Notes: generated by a model from the letters alone, not told the origin. DNA of 64,000 nucleotides from an uncultured Roseicyclus sp. (GCA_947500415.1 CANMRT010000002.1:930001-994000), one strand, 5' to 3'; shown: positions 1-8,062, counted from the first letter of the stretch. Program-made: numbers and translations.

Positions 1-501
1 CCGTGCGGCCTGTTCCATGTGGCGGTGATAGGCGACGCAGTTCGGCCCGGTGCTTCCGAGCCTGACCGCGGTGCCGAAATGAAAGGCCCGGACGCGGACG
101 TGGCTATAGGCCTCGGCAATCTGGCGCTCCATCCGGGCGTCCATTGCGCGGAGCCGCTCCATCGCGGGCGGAAGAACAGCCTCCGCCGTTGCGATATCGA
201 CTTCACCAAACCGCAAGGCGCTGGCCCATTCATCAAGATTGCGAATGGCCGAGGCATAATACTCGTCATAGTCGAGATATTCGTTGCCCATCCACCGGCC
301 CCACGTCGACGCGTGGTCGGCGCTGACCGACTGGCCGATCAATTGCAGCAGTTCTTCCCCGGCGGGGTTCACTGAATAGCGATCATGGCGGGCGCTGGAT
401 ATGCCACGGACCTCAGCGGCGAAATCAGAGGCCATGGACTGCGCCGAGGCAGGAAGGCCGCAGGTGAGAGCAAGGGCGGAACTCAGAAGAAAGCGGCGCA
501 T
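1..501 (-). CDS. Exported protein of unknown function (3' end outside window)
   Basis: An open frame reads from an ATG at 501 to the left edge, giving 167 residues without a stop. The first 21 or so residues form a typical Sec signal peptide: MRRF, a hydrophobic LLSSALALT core, then a likely cleavage after ASA-Q. The mature part is rich in charged and aromatic residues and looks soluble and periplasmic. I recognise no family. It is divergent from the ErpA-like gene, and the 156 bp between them presumably hold both promoters. The reading frame is convincing (signal peptide, codon usage), the function is unknown, and the C-terminus is missing. Confidence 0.7.
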   Translation of the reverse strand, partial: MRRFLLSSALALTCGLPASAQSMASDFAAEVRGISSARHDRYSVNPAGEELLQLIGQSVSADHASTWGRWMGNEYLDYDEYYASAIRNLDEWASALRFGEVDIATAEAVLPPAMERLRAMDARMERQIAEAYSHVRVRAFHFGTAVRLGSTGPNCVAYHRHMEQAAR

Positions 502-657
502 CGGAAACCTCGGGGCAGGCAAAGGGGTGCAGCAACCATACCACCCGCCCCACGTTTGCAGTATGGCGGACACCCTTACCGCAGAATGGTTGACCCCATT
601 GAGCGCGCGGGGTTCCGCACATATATTCGCAGTGTCCGACACGTTAGGCGACAAACC

Positions 658-990
658 ATGATGCTTTCAGTGCCCCCCAAAGTGACCGACCGCGCCTTTG
701 CGCGGCTGGCTGAGATCAACGACACGGCTGACGCACCACAAGCGTTGCGCGTGGCGGTTGAGGGCGGCGGCTGTTCTGGGTTTCAGTATGAGATTAAGCT
801 GGACGCTCCGGGCGACGATGATCTGGTTCTGGAAGGTCAGGGCCAAAAGGTCGTTGTAGACAGCGTTTCGCTGCCATTCCTTGCAGACGCGGTGATCGAC
901 TTCACCGAAGAGCTGATCGGCGCGCGGTTCACCATTGAGAATCCGAATGCGACCTCGTCGTGCGGGTGCGGAACCTCTTTCTCGATGTGA
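658..990 (+). CDS. erpA: HesB/IscA-family iron-sulfur cluster insertion protein (ErpA-like)
   Basis: This 110-residue A-type Fe-S carrier transfers clusters to apoproteins in the cytoplasm. The three invariant cysteines are visible: Cys39 in GGGCSGF, and Cys102 and Cys104 in the C-terminal SSCGCGTSFSM. The length matches the family (about 105-120). A longer frame is open upstream to 385, but that extension has no protein-like character and the family starts about here, so the ATG at 658 (or the adjacent ATG at 661) is chosen. ErpA rather than IscA or SufA is a choice by resemblance, because no isc or suf genes are nearby. The Fe-S and flavin enzymes that follow are general consumers, not specific evidence. 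Confidence 0.85.
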   Translation: MMLSVPPKVTDRAFARLAEINDTADAPQALRVAVEGGGCSGFQYEIKLDAPGDDDLVLEGQGQKVVVDSVSLPFLADAVIDFTEELIGARFTIENPNATSSCGCGTSFSM

Positions 991-1056
991 CGTCCCGTCG
1001 GGCTGGCGCTTTTGTCAGCCGGTGCTACCCTTGCTACCAAGCCAAGGGAGGGCGCG

Positions 1057-2241
1057 ATGGACCTGAATTTTTCCGAAGCAGAGCAAACGTTTCAGGCTGA
1101 GGTTCGGGATTTCCTATCCGCCGCCCTGCCCCGCGAAATTTCTGAGCGTATCGGTCGCGGTGAGGAGCCCACGCGCGAGGATATGGAACGTTGGCACGCG
1201 ATCTTGAACGAACGGGGCTGGCTGGCGGGAACCTGGCCCACGGAATTCGGTGGGCAAGGTTGGGGTCCGATCGAGTTGCATATCTTTGAGGAAGAATGCG
1301 CACGCGCCAATGCGCCCCGGATCGTGCCGTTTGGCACCAAGATGCTGGGTCCGGTTTTGCAGAAATTCGGCACGCCGGAGCAGCAGGCGGAGTATCTGCC
1401 GCGCATTCTGGATGGTTGCGATTGGTGGTGTCAGGGTTATTCCGAGCCCGGCGCCGGGTCCGATCTGGCGTCGCTCAAGACAAAAGCCGAGCGCGATGGC
1501 GACCACTACGTCGTGAACGGGCAAAAAACCTGGACGACATTGGGCCAATTCGCGAACAGGATTTTCTGCCTTGTGCGGACGAAATTCGAAGGCAAGCCGC
1601 AGGAAGGGATTTCCTTCCTGCTGATCGACCTCGACACGCCCGGCATTGAGATGCGCCCGATCCGCTTGATCGAGGGCGGGTATGAGGTGAACGAAGTGTT
1701 CTTTACGGACGTTCGCGTGTCTGTTTCCAACCTTGTGGGCGAAGAGAACACCGGCTGGACGATTGCGAAATATCTGCTTGGGCATGAGCGGACCAATATC
1801 GCGGGCACCGGCTTTTCCGTGCAGGCGCTGGAGCAGGTCAAGGCGCTGGCAAAGCAGGTGAAGCGTCGTGGTAAGCCGTTGATCCAGAACCCTTTGTTCG
1901 CAGCGCGGCTGGCTTCGGTGGAGGCTGAGCTGGAGGCGGTGAAGATCACCAACCTGCGAATGCTTTCGAAGGCGGCGGCGGGCGGGCAATTGGGCGCGGA
2001 GCCGTCGATGCTCAAGATCAAAGGCACGGAGATCCGTCAGGAGTTGAACGATCTGGCGCGGCGGGCTTTGGGGCCAGCGGCGGCACCCTTCCCTTCCGAG
2101 GATCTCGACAACCTAGCGATTGCGCCGAGGGGGGCCGCGCATAACGCGGGCGGATACTTCAACAACCGCAAGATCTCGATTTACGGCGGATCGAATGAGA
2201 TTCAGCGCAACATTCTGGCAAAAGGGATGATGCGCGGATGA
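1057..2241 (+). CDS. Acyl-CoA dehydrogenase, first subunit of a coupled pair
   Basis: This 394-residue FAD-dependent acyl-CoA dehydrogenase introduces an alpha,beta double bond into an acyl-CoA and passes electrons to ETF. The N-terminal helical domain (MDLNFSEAEQTF) is followed by the beta-domain motif YSEPGAGSDLASLKT and a C-terminal helical domain ending in the family signature IYGGSNEIQRNILAKG. The ATG at 1057 follows an AGGGAGG Shine-Dalgarno and matches the family start; the frame open from 1012 is extension. The stop overlaps the next dehydrogenase by 4 nt. Paired ACADs of this kind often form heteromers in steroid or branched-acid degradation. The substrate cannot be told from this sequence. 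Confidence 0.9.
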   Translation: MDLNFSEAEQTFQAEVRDFLSAALPREISERIGRGEEPTREDMERWHAILNERGWLAGTWPTEFGGQGWGPIELHIFEEECARANAPRIVPFGTKMLGPVLQKFGTPEQQAEYLPRILDGCDWWCQGYSEPGAGSDLASLKTKAERDGDHYVVNGQKTWTTLGQFANRIFCLVRTKFEGKPQEGISFLLIDLDTPGIEMRPIRLIEGGYEVNEVFFTDVRVSVSNLVGEENTGWTIAKYLLGHERTNIAGTGFSVQALEQVKALAKQVKRRGKPLIQNPLFAARLASVEAELEAVKITNLRMLSKAAAGGQLGAEPSMLKIKGTEIRQELNDLARRALGPAAAPFPSEDLDNLAIAPRGAAHNAGGYFNNRKISIYGGSNEIQRNILAKGMMRG

Positions 2242-3296
2242 ATTTCGAGATGAGCGATGACCGCCGAATGCTGGCGGATAGTTTGGCGCGGTATCTGGCG
2301 GACGCCTGCCCTGTCGAGAAGCGCGCCGAGGTGGCTTATCAGGCGCCGTGGCATTCGGAAACGGCCTGGGCCGGGTTGGCGGAACTGGGGGCCTTCTATG
2401 CGCTGGTGTCTGAGGACGCGGGCGGCATGGGCGGGTCCGGGTTTGATATCGCCGTTGTCTTTGAGGCGCTTGGACGGGCTTTGTGCCCTGAGCCCGTTCT
2501 CGGAACGCTCCTTGGCCTGCGCCTCCTCGCAGCTGCCTCAAAGGATGTGGAGTCTGTTTTGGCAGGGCAACGGATCGCCGTCGCCGTGGGCGAATTGGAT
2601 GCGCCCTATGATCTGGACGGGATAGAGACGCGTGCCGAAGGTGGCCTTCTGACCGGGCGGAAGTCGGTGGTCTATGGTGGTGCAGGCGCTGAACGGCTGC
2701 TGATCGCGGCGCAGTCTGATGGCAAGCTAGCGTTGTTCGATGTGGCGGCAAAGGATGCGCAGGTCTCGGGCTACGGCATGATCGACGGCGGGCCTGCGGC
2801 GGAGGTGTTTCTCGACGCGACGCCAGGCGAAATGGTGCTGGAGGACGCGCGCGCAGCCCTAGAGGACGCTCTGGATGCGGGCGCGCTGGCGCTCTGTGCG
2901 GAGGCCCTGGGGGCGATGGGCGTCGTGCAAGAGATGCTCGTCGACTACCTGAAGACGCGTAAGCAATTCGGGCAACCCATTGGGGCGTTTCAGGCCTTGC
3001 AGCACCGCGCAATTGACCTGGGAATCGAGATCGAACAGGCGCGGTCGATTGTGATCCTTGCGGCCGCGGCCGAGGGTGGACCGGAGTTCGGCAAGCGCGT
3101 GGCGCAGGCGAAGTTTCTGTTCGGCAAGATCGCGCGGCAGGTCTCGGAGGAAGCCATTCAGATGCATGGCGGGATCGGGATTACCTGGGAATATCCGCTG
3201 GCCCATTTTGCGAAACGGCTGGTGATGATCGACCATCAGCTTGGCGATACCGACTGGCATCTGGAACGGCTTATAGCCGAATTGGTGGAGGCTTAG
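2238..3296 (+). CDS. Acyl-CoA dehydrogenase, second subunit of a coupled pair
   Basis: A 352-residue acyl-CoA dehydrogenase family protein, translationally coupled to its neighbour by an ATGA overlap. It is shorter and more divergent than the first. The N-terminal domain starts MNFEMSDDRRMLADS, and the C-terminal domain keeps TRKQFGQPIGAFQALQHR and the QMHGGIGITWEYPLAH motif that surrounds the FAD and substrate site. The coupling and complementary divergence suggest a heteromeric alpha/beta enzyme, as seen in FadE pairs for steroid side chains; this is inference. It converges on choV with 45 bp between stops. Confidence 0.85.
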   Translation: MNFEMSDDRRMLADSLARYLADACPVEKRAEVAYQAPWHSETAWAGLAELGAFYALVSEDAGGMGGSGFDIAVVFEALGRALCPEPVLGTLLGLRLLAAASKDVESVLAGQRIAVAVGELDAPYDLDGIETRAEGGLLTGRKSVVYGGAGAERLLIAAQSDGKLALFDVAAKDAQVSGYGMIDGGPAAEVFLDATPGEMVLEDARAALEDALDAGALALCAEALGAMGVVQEMLVDYLKTRKQFGQPIGAFQALQHRAIDLGIEIEQARSIVILAAAAEGGPEFGKRVAQAKFLFGKIARQVSEEAIQMHGGIGITWEYPLAHFAKRLVMIDHQLGDTDWHLERLIAELVEA

Positions 3297-3341
3297 CCGG
3301 CCTCAGGCGGGAGTTGTACCGGCCAAGATGAAGGGGCGGCG

Positions 3342-4355
3342 TTACGCGCCCAGGCGGGCGGTGAGGCTGTCCGGTGTGACAGTTCCGATGACCTCTCCGT
3401 CGTGTTCGACAGCCAAGGGGGACGGGGTCTCCGCGAAACGTGTGAGGATGTCCTTAACGGGCATTTCAGCAGGGATGCGGGGATGGTCGGTTGGAATATC
3501 CTGCATCACATCGCGCGCGGTCAGGACGCCAAGCGGGTTCATATTGGCCACGAATTCAGCGACATAGTCCGTCGCGGGCTCCGAGAAGATCTGCCGGGGC
3601 GTGCCGATTTGCACAATGCGCCCGCCCTCCATGATCGCGATGCGGTTGCCGATCTTGAACGCCTCATCCAGGTCGTGGCTGACGAAGATGATCGTGCGTT
3701 TCAGATCGCGTTGCAGGTCGAGCAGTTCGTCTTGCAGCTTGGTGCGGATCAGCGGGTCGAGGGCTGAGAACGGCTCATCCATCAGAAGGATCGGGGCTTG
3801 GGTAACGAAGGCGCGGGCGAGACCCACGCGTTGCTGCATCCCGCCAGAGAGCTCCCCGACCTTGCGATCGGCCCAATCCGACAAGCTGACAAGGGCCAGT
3901 TGTTCATCGACTTTTGCGGCGCGCTCTGCCGCGCTTTGGCCCGCCAGTTCAAGACCGAGGCCTACGTTTTCGCGCACCGTGCGCCAGGGCAGCAGGCCGA
4001 ATTGCTGGAACACCATGGAGACGCAGTTCTGACGCAGGTAGCGCAGGTCTTGCGTCGAGGTGCCGGGCAGCGTGCAGTTCCAGTCGCCGTCGCGCACGTG
4101 CACCCTGCCCCGCGCCACCGGGTTGAGGCCGTTGACCGAGCGCAGGAGCGTGGATTTACCTGAGCCCGAAAGCCCCATGAGGACGAGAATTTCGCCCGCC
4201 TCCACGTCGAGCGAGCAATCGTGGACGCCCAGAACATGGCCGGTTTCGCGCTGGATCTCGGAGCGGTTCTTGCCGTCATCCGCAAGCTTCAGAGCCTGCG
4301 CCGGGCGCGCGCCGAACATGATGCAGACATCATCGAAAGAGACAGCGACGCTCAT
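3342..4355 (-). CDS. choV: Choline/glycine-betaine ABC transporter ATP-binding protein
   Basis: The 337-residue ATPase of an ABC importer for choline or betaine. Walker A is GLSGSGKST, the signature is LSGGMQQR, and Walker B is ILLMDEPF followed by SALDP and the H-loop VSHDLDEA. The C-terminal 70 residues resemble the regulatory CBS region of ProV/OpuA-type subunits (ARDVMQDI to the end). The insertion between the first beta strand and Walker A (residues about 20-45) is typical of the ProV/ChoV branch. It is the last gene of choW-gfa-choV, with a 4-nt overlap upstream. Assignment to choline is supported by the neighbouring choX and bet genes. Confidence 0.9.
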   Translation of the reverse strand: MSVAVSFDDVCIMFGARPAQALKLADDGKNRSEIQRETGHVLGVHDCSLDVEAGEILVLMGLSGSGKSTLLRSVNGLNPVARGRVHVRDGDWNCTLPGTSTQDLRYLRQNCVSMVFQQFGLLPWRTVRENVGLGLELAGQSAAERAAKVDEQLALVSLSDWADRKVGELSGGMQQRVGLARAFVTQAPILLMDEPFSALDPLIRTKLQDELLDLQRDLKRTIIFVSHDLDEAFKIGNRIAIMEGGRIVQIGTPRQIFSEPATDYVAEFVANMNPLGVLTARDVMQDIPTDHPRIPAEMPVKDILTRFAETPSPLAVEHDGEVIGTVTPDSLTARLGA

Positions 4356-4762
4356 GTGTTAGCCTCGTATCGCAGGGTGCCGGCAACACCATCGGGTGGA
4401 CCGCCGTCGTTGGGGTGGTTCTGGCCGTCGTGGACGATGATCTCGGTCAGCTCAAAGGGCGTGTGGCCGTCTAGACAGGCCATGTTCACGCCGAATTCCT
4501 GCGGGTTTGAGCGGCGTTGGTGGTGAGTGTAGATGCCGCAAACATTACAAAAATGGTGACGCGCGGTGTTGGTGCCGAATTGGTAGAGCGTCAGGTTTTC
4601 CGCGCCTTCGGTGATCTTGAGGCCATCGAGCGTGGTGGAGAGGGCAACCGCGCCGCGCATTGTGCAGAACGTGCAATCACAGCGGCGCGCGGACGCGAGA
4701 CCATCAGGCAAGTCGACGGTGAATTTGACGGCGCCGCAGTGGCAGCTGGCATTGTGGATCAT
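4352..4762 (-). CDS. GFA/CENP-V family zinc protein, inserted between choW and choV
   Basis: A 136-residue protein of the glutathione-dependent formaldehyde-activating (GFA) fold. The zinc-binding cysteines are in place: Cys7 and Cys9 (CHCG), Cys28, Cys30 and Cys33 (CDCTFC), and Cys72 and Cys75 (CNVCG). Most family members have unproven activities, and only a few react with S-hydroxymethylglutathione. It overlaps choW by 4 nt and choV by 4 nt, so it is translated as part of the transporter operon. A link to formaldehyde released by betaine demethylation is attractive but only inferred. Confidence 0.85.
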   Translation of the reverse strand: MIHNASCHCGAVKFTVDLPDGLASARRCDCTFCTMRGAVALSTTLDGLKITEGAENLTLYQFGTNTARHHFCNVCGIYTHHQRRSNPQEFGVNMACLDGHTPFELTEIIVHDGQNHPNDGGPPDGVAGTLRYEANT

Positions 4763-5745
4763 GTCTTAACCCTCAGAACGCGGTCGAGGATGATGGCCAC
4801 GACGACAATGATGAAGCCGGACTCGAAGCCCAGGCCGGTGTTGACCTGATTGAGCGCACGCACGACAGGGACGCCAAGGCCGTCTGCACCGACGAGGGCC
4901 GCGATCACCACCATCGACAGCGACAGCATGATCGTCTGGTTCAGGCCGGTCATGATTTGCGGCAGGGCGTAGGGGAGTTCGACTTTGCGGAGTTTCTGAA
5001 ACTTGGTGGCTCCGAAGGCGTCGGCGGCCTCGAGCAGCGGCGTGGGCGTGGAGGAGATGCCCAGGTGCGTCAGGCGGATCGGGGCGGGGACGACGAAAAT
5101 CACCGTGGCGATCAGGCCGGGGACCATGCCGATGCCGAAGAAGACGATGGCGGGGATCAGATAAACGAAAGTGGGCAGGGTCTGCATCAGGTCGAGTATC
5201 GGGCGCATGCCCGCGTAGAGGCGGGGCGAATGGGCGGCGAGAATGCCGATTGGGACGCCCACGCCCATGCATACGAGGCAGGCGGACAAGACGAGGGTGA
5301 GGCTTTCGGTGGTTTCCTCGTAGTAGTCCTGATTGACGATGAAGAGGAAGCCGAGGGCCACGAGCGCGGGAACTTTCCAGCCGCGGTGGAGCCACCACGC
5401 GAGGCCCGTGAAGATCGCGATGATGAGGAACGGGTGCAGCTCGGGTGGGTAGAGGAAGCTCGCGTCGCGGAGACGGACGTCGGAGATCCAGCTGGTGTTG
5501 GGGGGCTGTTGGAGGACGGCGAGAATGGCCTCGATCATCGCCTCAAGACCCAGGGCAATCAGATCGAAGACGCCGGAGAAGTTGGCCTGCATCCAATCGA
5601 AAACGGCCTCGGCCGCGTCGCCGATGCGCAGCTTGCATTCGGTGAGGAAGGTGATTGGGCCGGTGACGTCGGGGTCGTTCGGGAAGGTACACTCGGCGAT
5701 GCCGTCATCGGCCCACCAGGCGCGCAGATCGCTCCACCAGCTCAT
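4759..5745 (-). CDS. choW: Choline/glycine-betaine ABC transporter permease
   Basis: A 328-residue permease of the ProW/OpuA type. After an N-terminal cytoplasmic or periplasmic stretch (MSWWSDLRAWWADDGIAECT) there are about six or seven membrane segments. The EAA-like loop is EAADAFGATKFQKLRKVELPYALPQI in part (residues about 235-260), which contacts the ATPase. The start at 5745 has an AAGGGA Shine-Dalgarno 9-14 nt upstream; the longer open frame to 5844 reads through a low-complexity tract and is rejected. Its start is separated from the preceding MarR gene by the G-skewed 5801-5910 region, so it needs its own promoter or readthrough. Confidence 0.9.
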   Translation of the reverse strand: MSWWSDLRAWWADDGIAECTFPNDPDVTGPITFLTECKLRIGDAAEAVFDWMQANFSGVFDLIALGLEAMIEAILAVLQQPPNTSWISDVRLRDASFLYPPELHPFLIIAIFTGLAWWLHRGWKVPALVALGFLFIVNQDYYEETTESLTLVLSACLVCMGVGVPIGILAAHSPRLYAGMRPILDLMQTLPTFVYLIPAIVFFGIGMVPGLIATVIFVVPAPIRLTHLGISSTPTPLLEAADAFGATKFQKLRKVELPYALPQIMTGLNQTIMLSLSMVVIAALVGADGLGVPVVRALNQVNTGLGFESGFIIVVVAIILDRVLRVKT

Positions 5746-5800
5746 GTCTTTGTGTCCCTTCGGTCGTTTGAGGGGATCATGGCGCGGGCGGGTCGGGATG

Positions 5801-5910
5801 GAAAGGGGGGGAGGTGTGGGGCGGGTGTGCTCAAGGTTGAGCAAGGGGGTTAAGGTGTTGGTTTTGTTGGGAAAGGGGTTTGGGCGTTAAGGGTTTGTTA
5901 AGGGGTTGGG
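5801..5910. other. Extremely G-skewed noncoding tract between marR and choW
   Basis: By hand count this 110-nt stretch holds about 57 G and only about 5 C on the plus strand, with repeated runs of three to seven G. On the minus strand, the direction of both flanking genes, it is C-rich and G-poor. That is the composition of Rho utilisation sites, which would end marR transcription before choW. The plus strand could form G-quadruplexes. No convincing ORF crosses it. Confidence 0.6.
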
Positions 5911-5923
5911 GGCCTCAAGCGGA

Positions 5924-6370
5924 TCAAACTTTTTCCTTCTCAAGCCGTTTGATCCTTCCGATGACCCTGCGCATGTAACCTAGGAACGCCTGCACCTCAT
6001 CATCGTTCAAGTCTGCCAGAACATCCTCGTTGATTTCCAGTGCCGCCTGATAGGCTGAATCGCGAATAGAGCGCCCGCGTTCCGTGAGATGGATCACACG
6101 CGCCCGTGCATCGGCTGGATGTTCCTTGCGAACGATCAAACCGTCCCGTTCCATCCGTGTCAGAGTATTAGCGAGGGTCGCCTGCTCAATGTCGAGCATT
6201 CCCAATAATTCCTTCTGCGTCAGGCCTTCCCTCTCCCACAATGCCAATAGCGTGGGAAACTGCCCTGGAACGATACCAAGCGGCGCAATGCGTTTGCGGA
6301 GAACTTCGACAAGCAGGCGCGCCAAGTTGTTCACAAGGTAACCCGCAGAGGACATGCGATCAAATTCCAT
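5924..6370 (-). CDS. MarR-family transcriptional regulator
   Basis: A 148-residue winged-helix regulator. The recognition region is LTQKELLGMLDIEQATLANTLTRM with the wing DGLIVRKEHPADARARVIHLT, a classic MarR pattern; flanking helices give the dimer interface. It is divergent from the EF-hand gene, and the 80 bp between them contain a near-perfect 20-bp dyad, a likely binding site through which it represses itself and the EF-hand/cytochrome b561/DUF1772 genes. It is part of an island that splits choX from choW. The ligand is unknown. Confidence 0.88.
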   Translation of the reverse strand: MEFDRMSSAGYLVNNLARLLVEVLRKRIAPLGIVPGQFPTLLALWEREGLTQKELLGMLDIEQATLANTLTRMERDGLIVRKEHPADARARVIHLTERGRSIRDSAYQAALEINEDVLADLNDDEVQAFLGYMRRVIGRIKRLEKEKV

Positions 6371-6392
6371 AGCACCTGTTTATCGTTGCATT

Positions 6393-6423
6393 GCTTGCTA
6401 TGTAATATTAAATAGCTTGCTAT
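6393..6423. promoter_or_regulatory. Probable MarR operator in divergent promoter
   Basis: Positions 6397-6416 read GCTATGTAATATTAAATAGC, a 20-bp dyad with 18 of 20 positions symmetric. The direct repeat GCTTGCTAT occurs at 6393-6401 and 6415-6423, spaced 22 bp (two helical turns). The AT-rich core lies between the divergent marR and EF-hand starts. Binding by the adjacent MarR protein is inference from position. Confidence 0.6.
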
Positions 6424-6450
6424 ACAAATCGAATCGAAAGGACATCAAAG

Positions 6451-6936
6451 ATGAAATCGTTGACGATGAGCTGTGCGATGCTTCTTGCCTTGGCCGGCAT
6501 AGCGACTGCGCAATCGACCGAACCCTCGCCCGGCGTTGAGCTTTCAGACCTGATCTTTGGGTCAATGGAGAATACGCCAACCGGCACCGTCGACTTGGGT
6601 GAATTCGTAAACTTCGGACGCGACATCTTCGCTTCGATGGACACCGACCAAAGCGGCGCGATCGATTTGGAAGAGTTCACAATATGGGACTTCGGCTTCA
6701 ATTTCATTGCTGAGGACGAAGGACAGGAACGGGCGTACCAGACCGCACAAAGGGTTCTGTTTGCGTATTGGGATCATGGCGGCGACGGCGAGATCGACGA
6801 ACGCGAGTATCATCATTCGATGGTCTGGGATTTCCGGCGCGCAGATGTCGACAACGACGCCTTCCTGACGCGCGAAGAATTCCAGAGCGGATACATTGTC
6901 AATCTTGCCTACCGCGCTGCCATCGGTGGCCAATAG
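6451..6936 (+). CDS. Exported EF-hand calcium-binding protein
   Basis: A 161-residue protein with an N-terminal signal peptide (MKSLTMSCAMLLALAGIATA, cleavage near residue 20). It has three EF-hand-like loops: residues 64-75 (DTDQSGAIDLEE, canonical), 108-119 (DHGGDGEIDERE, canonical spacing) and 132-143 (DVDNDAFLTREE, lacking the usual glycine at loop position 6). It probably binds Ca2+ in the periplasm. The start has a GAAAGGA Shine-Dalgarno. It is followed after 31 bp by the cytochrome b561 gene, in the same orientation. The role is unknown; context suggests an envelope or redox stress module under MarR control. Confidence 0.85.
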   Translation: MKSLTMSCAMLLALAGIATAQSTEPSPGVELSDLIFGSMENTPTGTVDLGEFVNFGRDIFASMDTDQSGAIDLEEFTIWDFGFNFIAEDEGQERAYQTAQRVLFAYWDHGGDGEIDEREYHHSMVWDFRRADVDNDAFLTREEFQSGYIVNLAYRAAIGGQ

Positions 6937-6967
6937 GCACTGCGTCCTTTCCTGCGAGGATTACCCC

Positions 6968-7519
6968 ATGAAAAGTTCCACCACGAAATACGGTTCCGTC
7001 CCGGTTTCCATTCACTGGCTGAGTGCAATCCTAATTATTGCCATGCTCGGCTCCGGCTTCATCGCGTCATCGCAAACGGAAAGTGCCGCAAAGGCCGCAA
7101 TTCTGGCGATACACGTCCCGGTCGGCGTGCTGATCCTGCTGTTGACGTTGTTCCGCCTGTTCTGGTGGTGGCGCGTCGACACGAAGCCACGTCCTGTTGC
7201 GGGAGATCCTGCCTGGCAGACCCTATCTGCCCGAGCAATCCATATCCTGTTCTACGTAGTCATGCTTGGGATGGTCGCGAGCGGAATTGGCCTAGTCGCT
7301 ACATCCGGAGCTGGTGGCGTTTTATTTGGCGCCGGTGAAGGTGCTCTACCCGACTTCACCGAGTTCCTGCCCCGGACTCCCCACGGCCTTGGCGCACGGT
7401 TGATGCTGGCGTTGTTGGCGCTTCACGCAGGTGCTGCACTCTATCACCATTTCATCAAAGGTGACGGGCTGCTGTGGCGCATGTGGTACGGACCAAAGGG
7501 AAAGGAGAAGGCGGAATGA
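6968..7519 (+). CDS. Cytochrome b561-family membrane protein
   Basis: A 183-residue di-haem cytochrome b561 (YceJ/CybB type) with four membrane segments. Candidate haem-ligating histidines sit in SIHWLS near the N-terminus, in AIHVPVG of helix 2, in RAIHILFY of helix 3 and in LALHAGAALYHHF of helix 4. It carries electrons between the quinone pool and a periplasmic acceptor. The ATG at 6968 is preceded by GCGAGGA; the longer frame from 6896 overlaps the EF-hand gene and is rejected. Its stop overlaps the next start (ATGA at 7516). Confidence 0.88.
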   Translation: MKSSTTKYGSVPVSIHWLSAILIIAMLGSGFIASSQTESAAKAAILAIHVPVGVLILLLTLFRLFWWWRVDTKPRPVAGDPAWQTLSARAIHILFYVVMLGMVASGIGLVATSGAGGVLFGAGEGALPDFTEFLPRTPHGLGARLMLALLALHAGAALYHHFIKGDGLLWRMWYGPKGKEKAE

Positions 7520-7962
7520 TCAAAGCGGCCTTCAACATTCTTGCAATCTGTGGTGCCGCCGGGTTCGCTGGTGTGATGCTCAGCATCGGGGTCACACTCG
7601 GTGGATAATGGCGCAGTCTTCCCACGCGCGAGTTCCTCGACTGGTTCGCAGCCAACAATCAATTCGTGTCGCGCTCAATCCCGATTGTCTTCATGCCGAC
7701 ATTGCTGGGTTTGATCGGGTCTGTCTGGCTGTCCCGGGGCAGCACAGAGCTCAAATTCTGGCTCATGTGCGCAGCCTGCATTGTCGTTGTCGCTGTGCTG
7801 ACGTTCGCATTTTTCGTTCCAACCAATACCGCGTTTGCCAGCGGCACTTTGGAGGAGGCAGAGGCGGCGGCGAAGCTAAGCCGGTGGCTGACGATTCATA
7901 ACCTGAGGATCGGGTTCGGCATGGCGGCTGCCATTTTCGGATGCATCGCCATAAGAGCGTGA
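7516..7962 (+). pseudogene. DUF1772-family membrane protein interrupted by an in-frame TAA
   Basis: Translation from the coupled ATG at 7516 gives 30 residues (MIKAAFNILA...GVTLGG), then TAA at 7606-7608. The same frame then continues without another stop to 7962 (WRSLPTREFLDWFAANN..., three further membrane segments, ending ...GCIAIRA). The full frame would be about 148 codons, the usual DUF1772 length. In DUF1772 proteins a residue such as Tyr commonly sits before the W-x-x-LP motif, so TAT or TAC to TAA is the simplest history. The downstream part also has an in-frame GTG at 7666. Either this is a recent nonsense mutation, a sequencing error, or a readthrough or reinitiation gene. Confidence 0.75.
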
Positions 7963-8003
7963 AAGGCTGGAGGGTTTATCCTTTCGTGTCGCCAGCGACA
8001 CGC

Positions 8004-8032
8004 AAAAAGGGCCCCGCCGACTCCGGCGGGGC
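8004..8032 (-). terminator. Rho-independent terminator after choX
   Basis: The plus-strand stem GCCCCGCCG (8011-8019), loop ACTC, and CGGCGGGGC (8024-8032) is a perfect 9-bp GC-rich hairpin. Read on the minus strand it is followed by CCTTTTTGCG. It lies 31-59 bp downstream of the choX stop, so choX transcription probably ends here and does not reach choW. Confidence 0.85.
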
Positions 8033-8062
8033 ATCCCCTACTCTCTCAAACGCTAGCGCAGC

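Noticed and set aside
4957-5853. A 298-codon plus-strand frame over choW
   Set aside because: Its translation is Gly/Glu/Asp-rich low complexity and is antisense to a clear permease.
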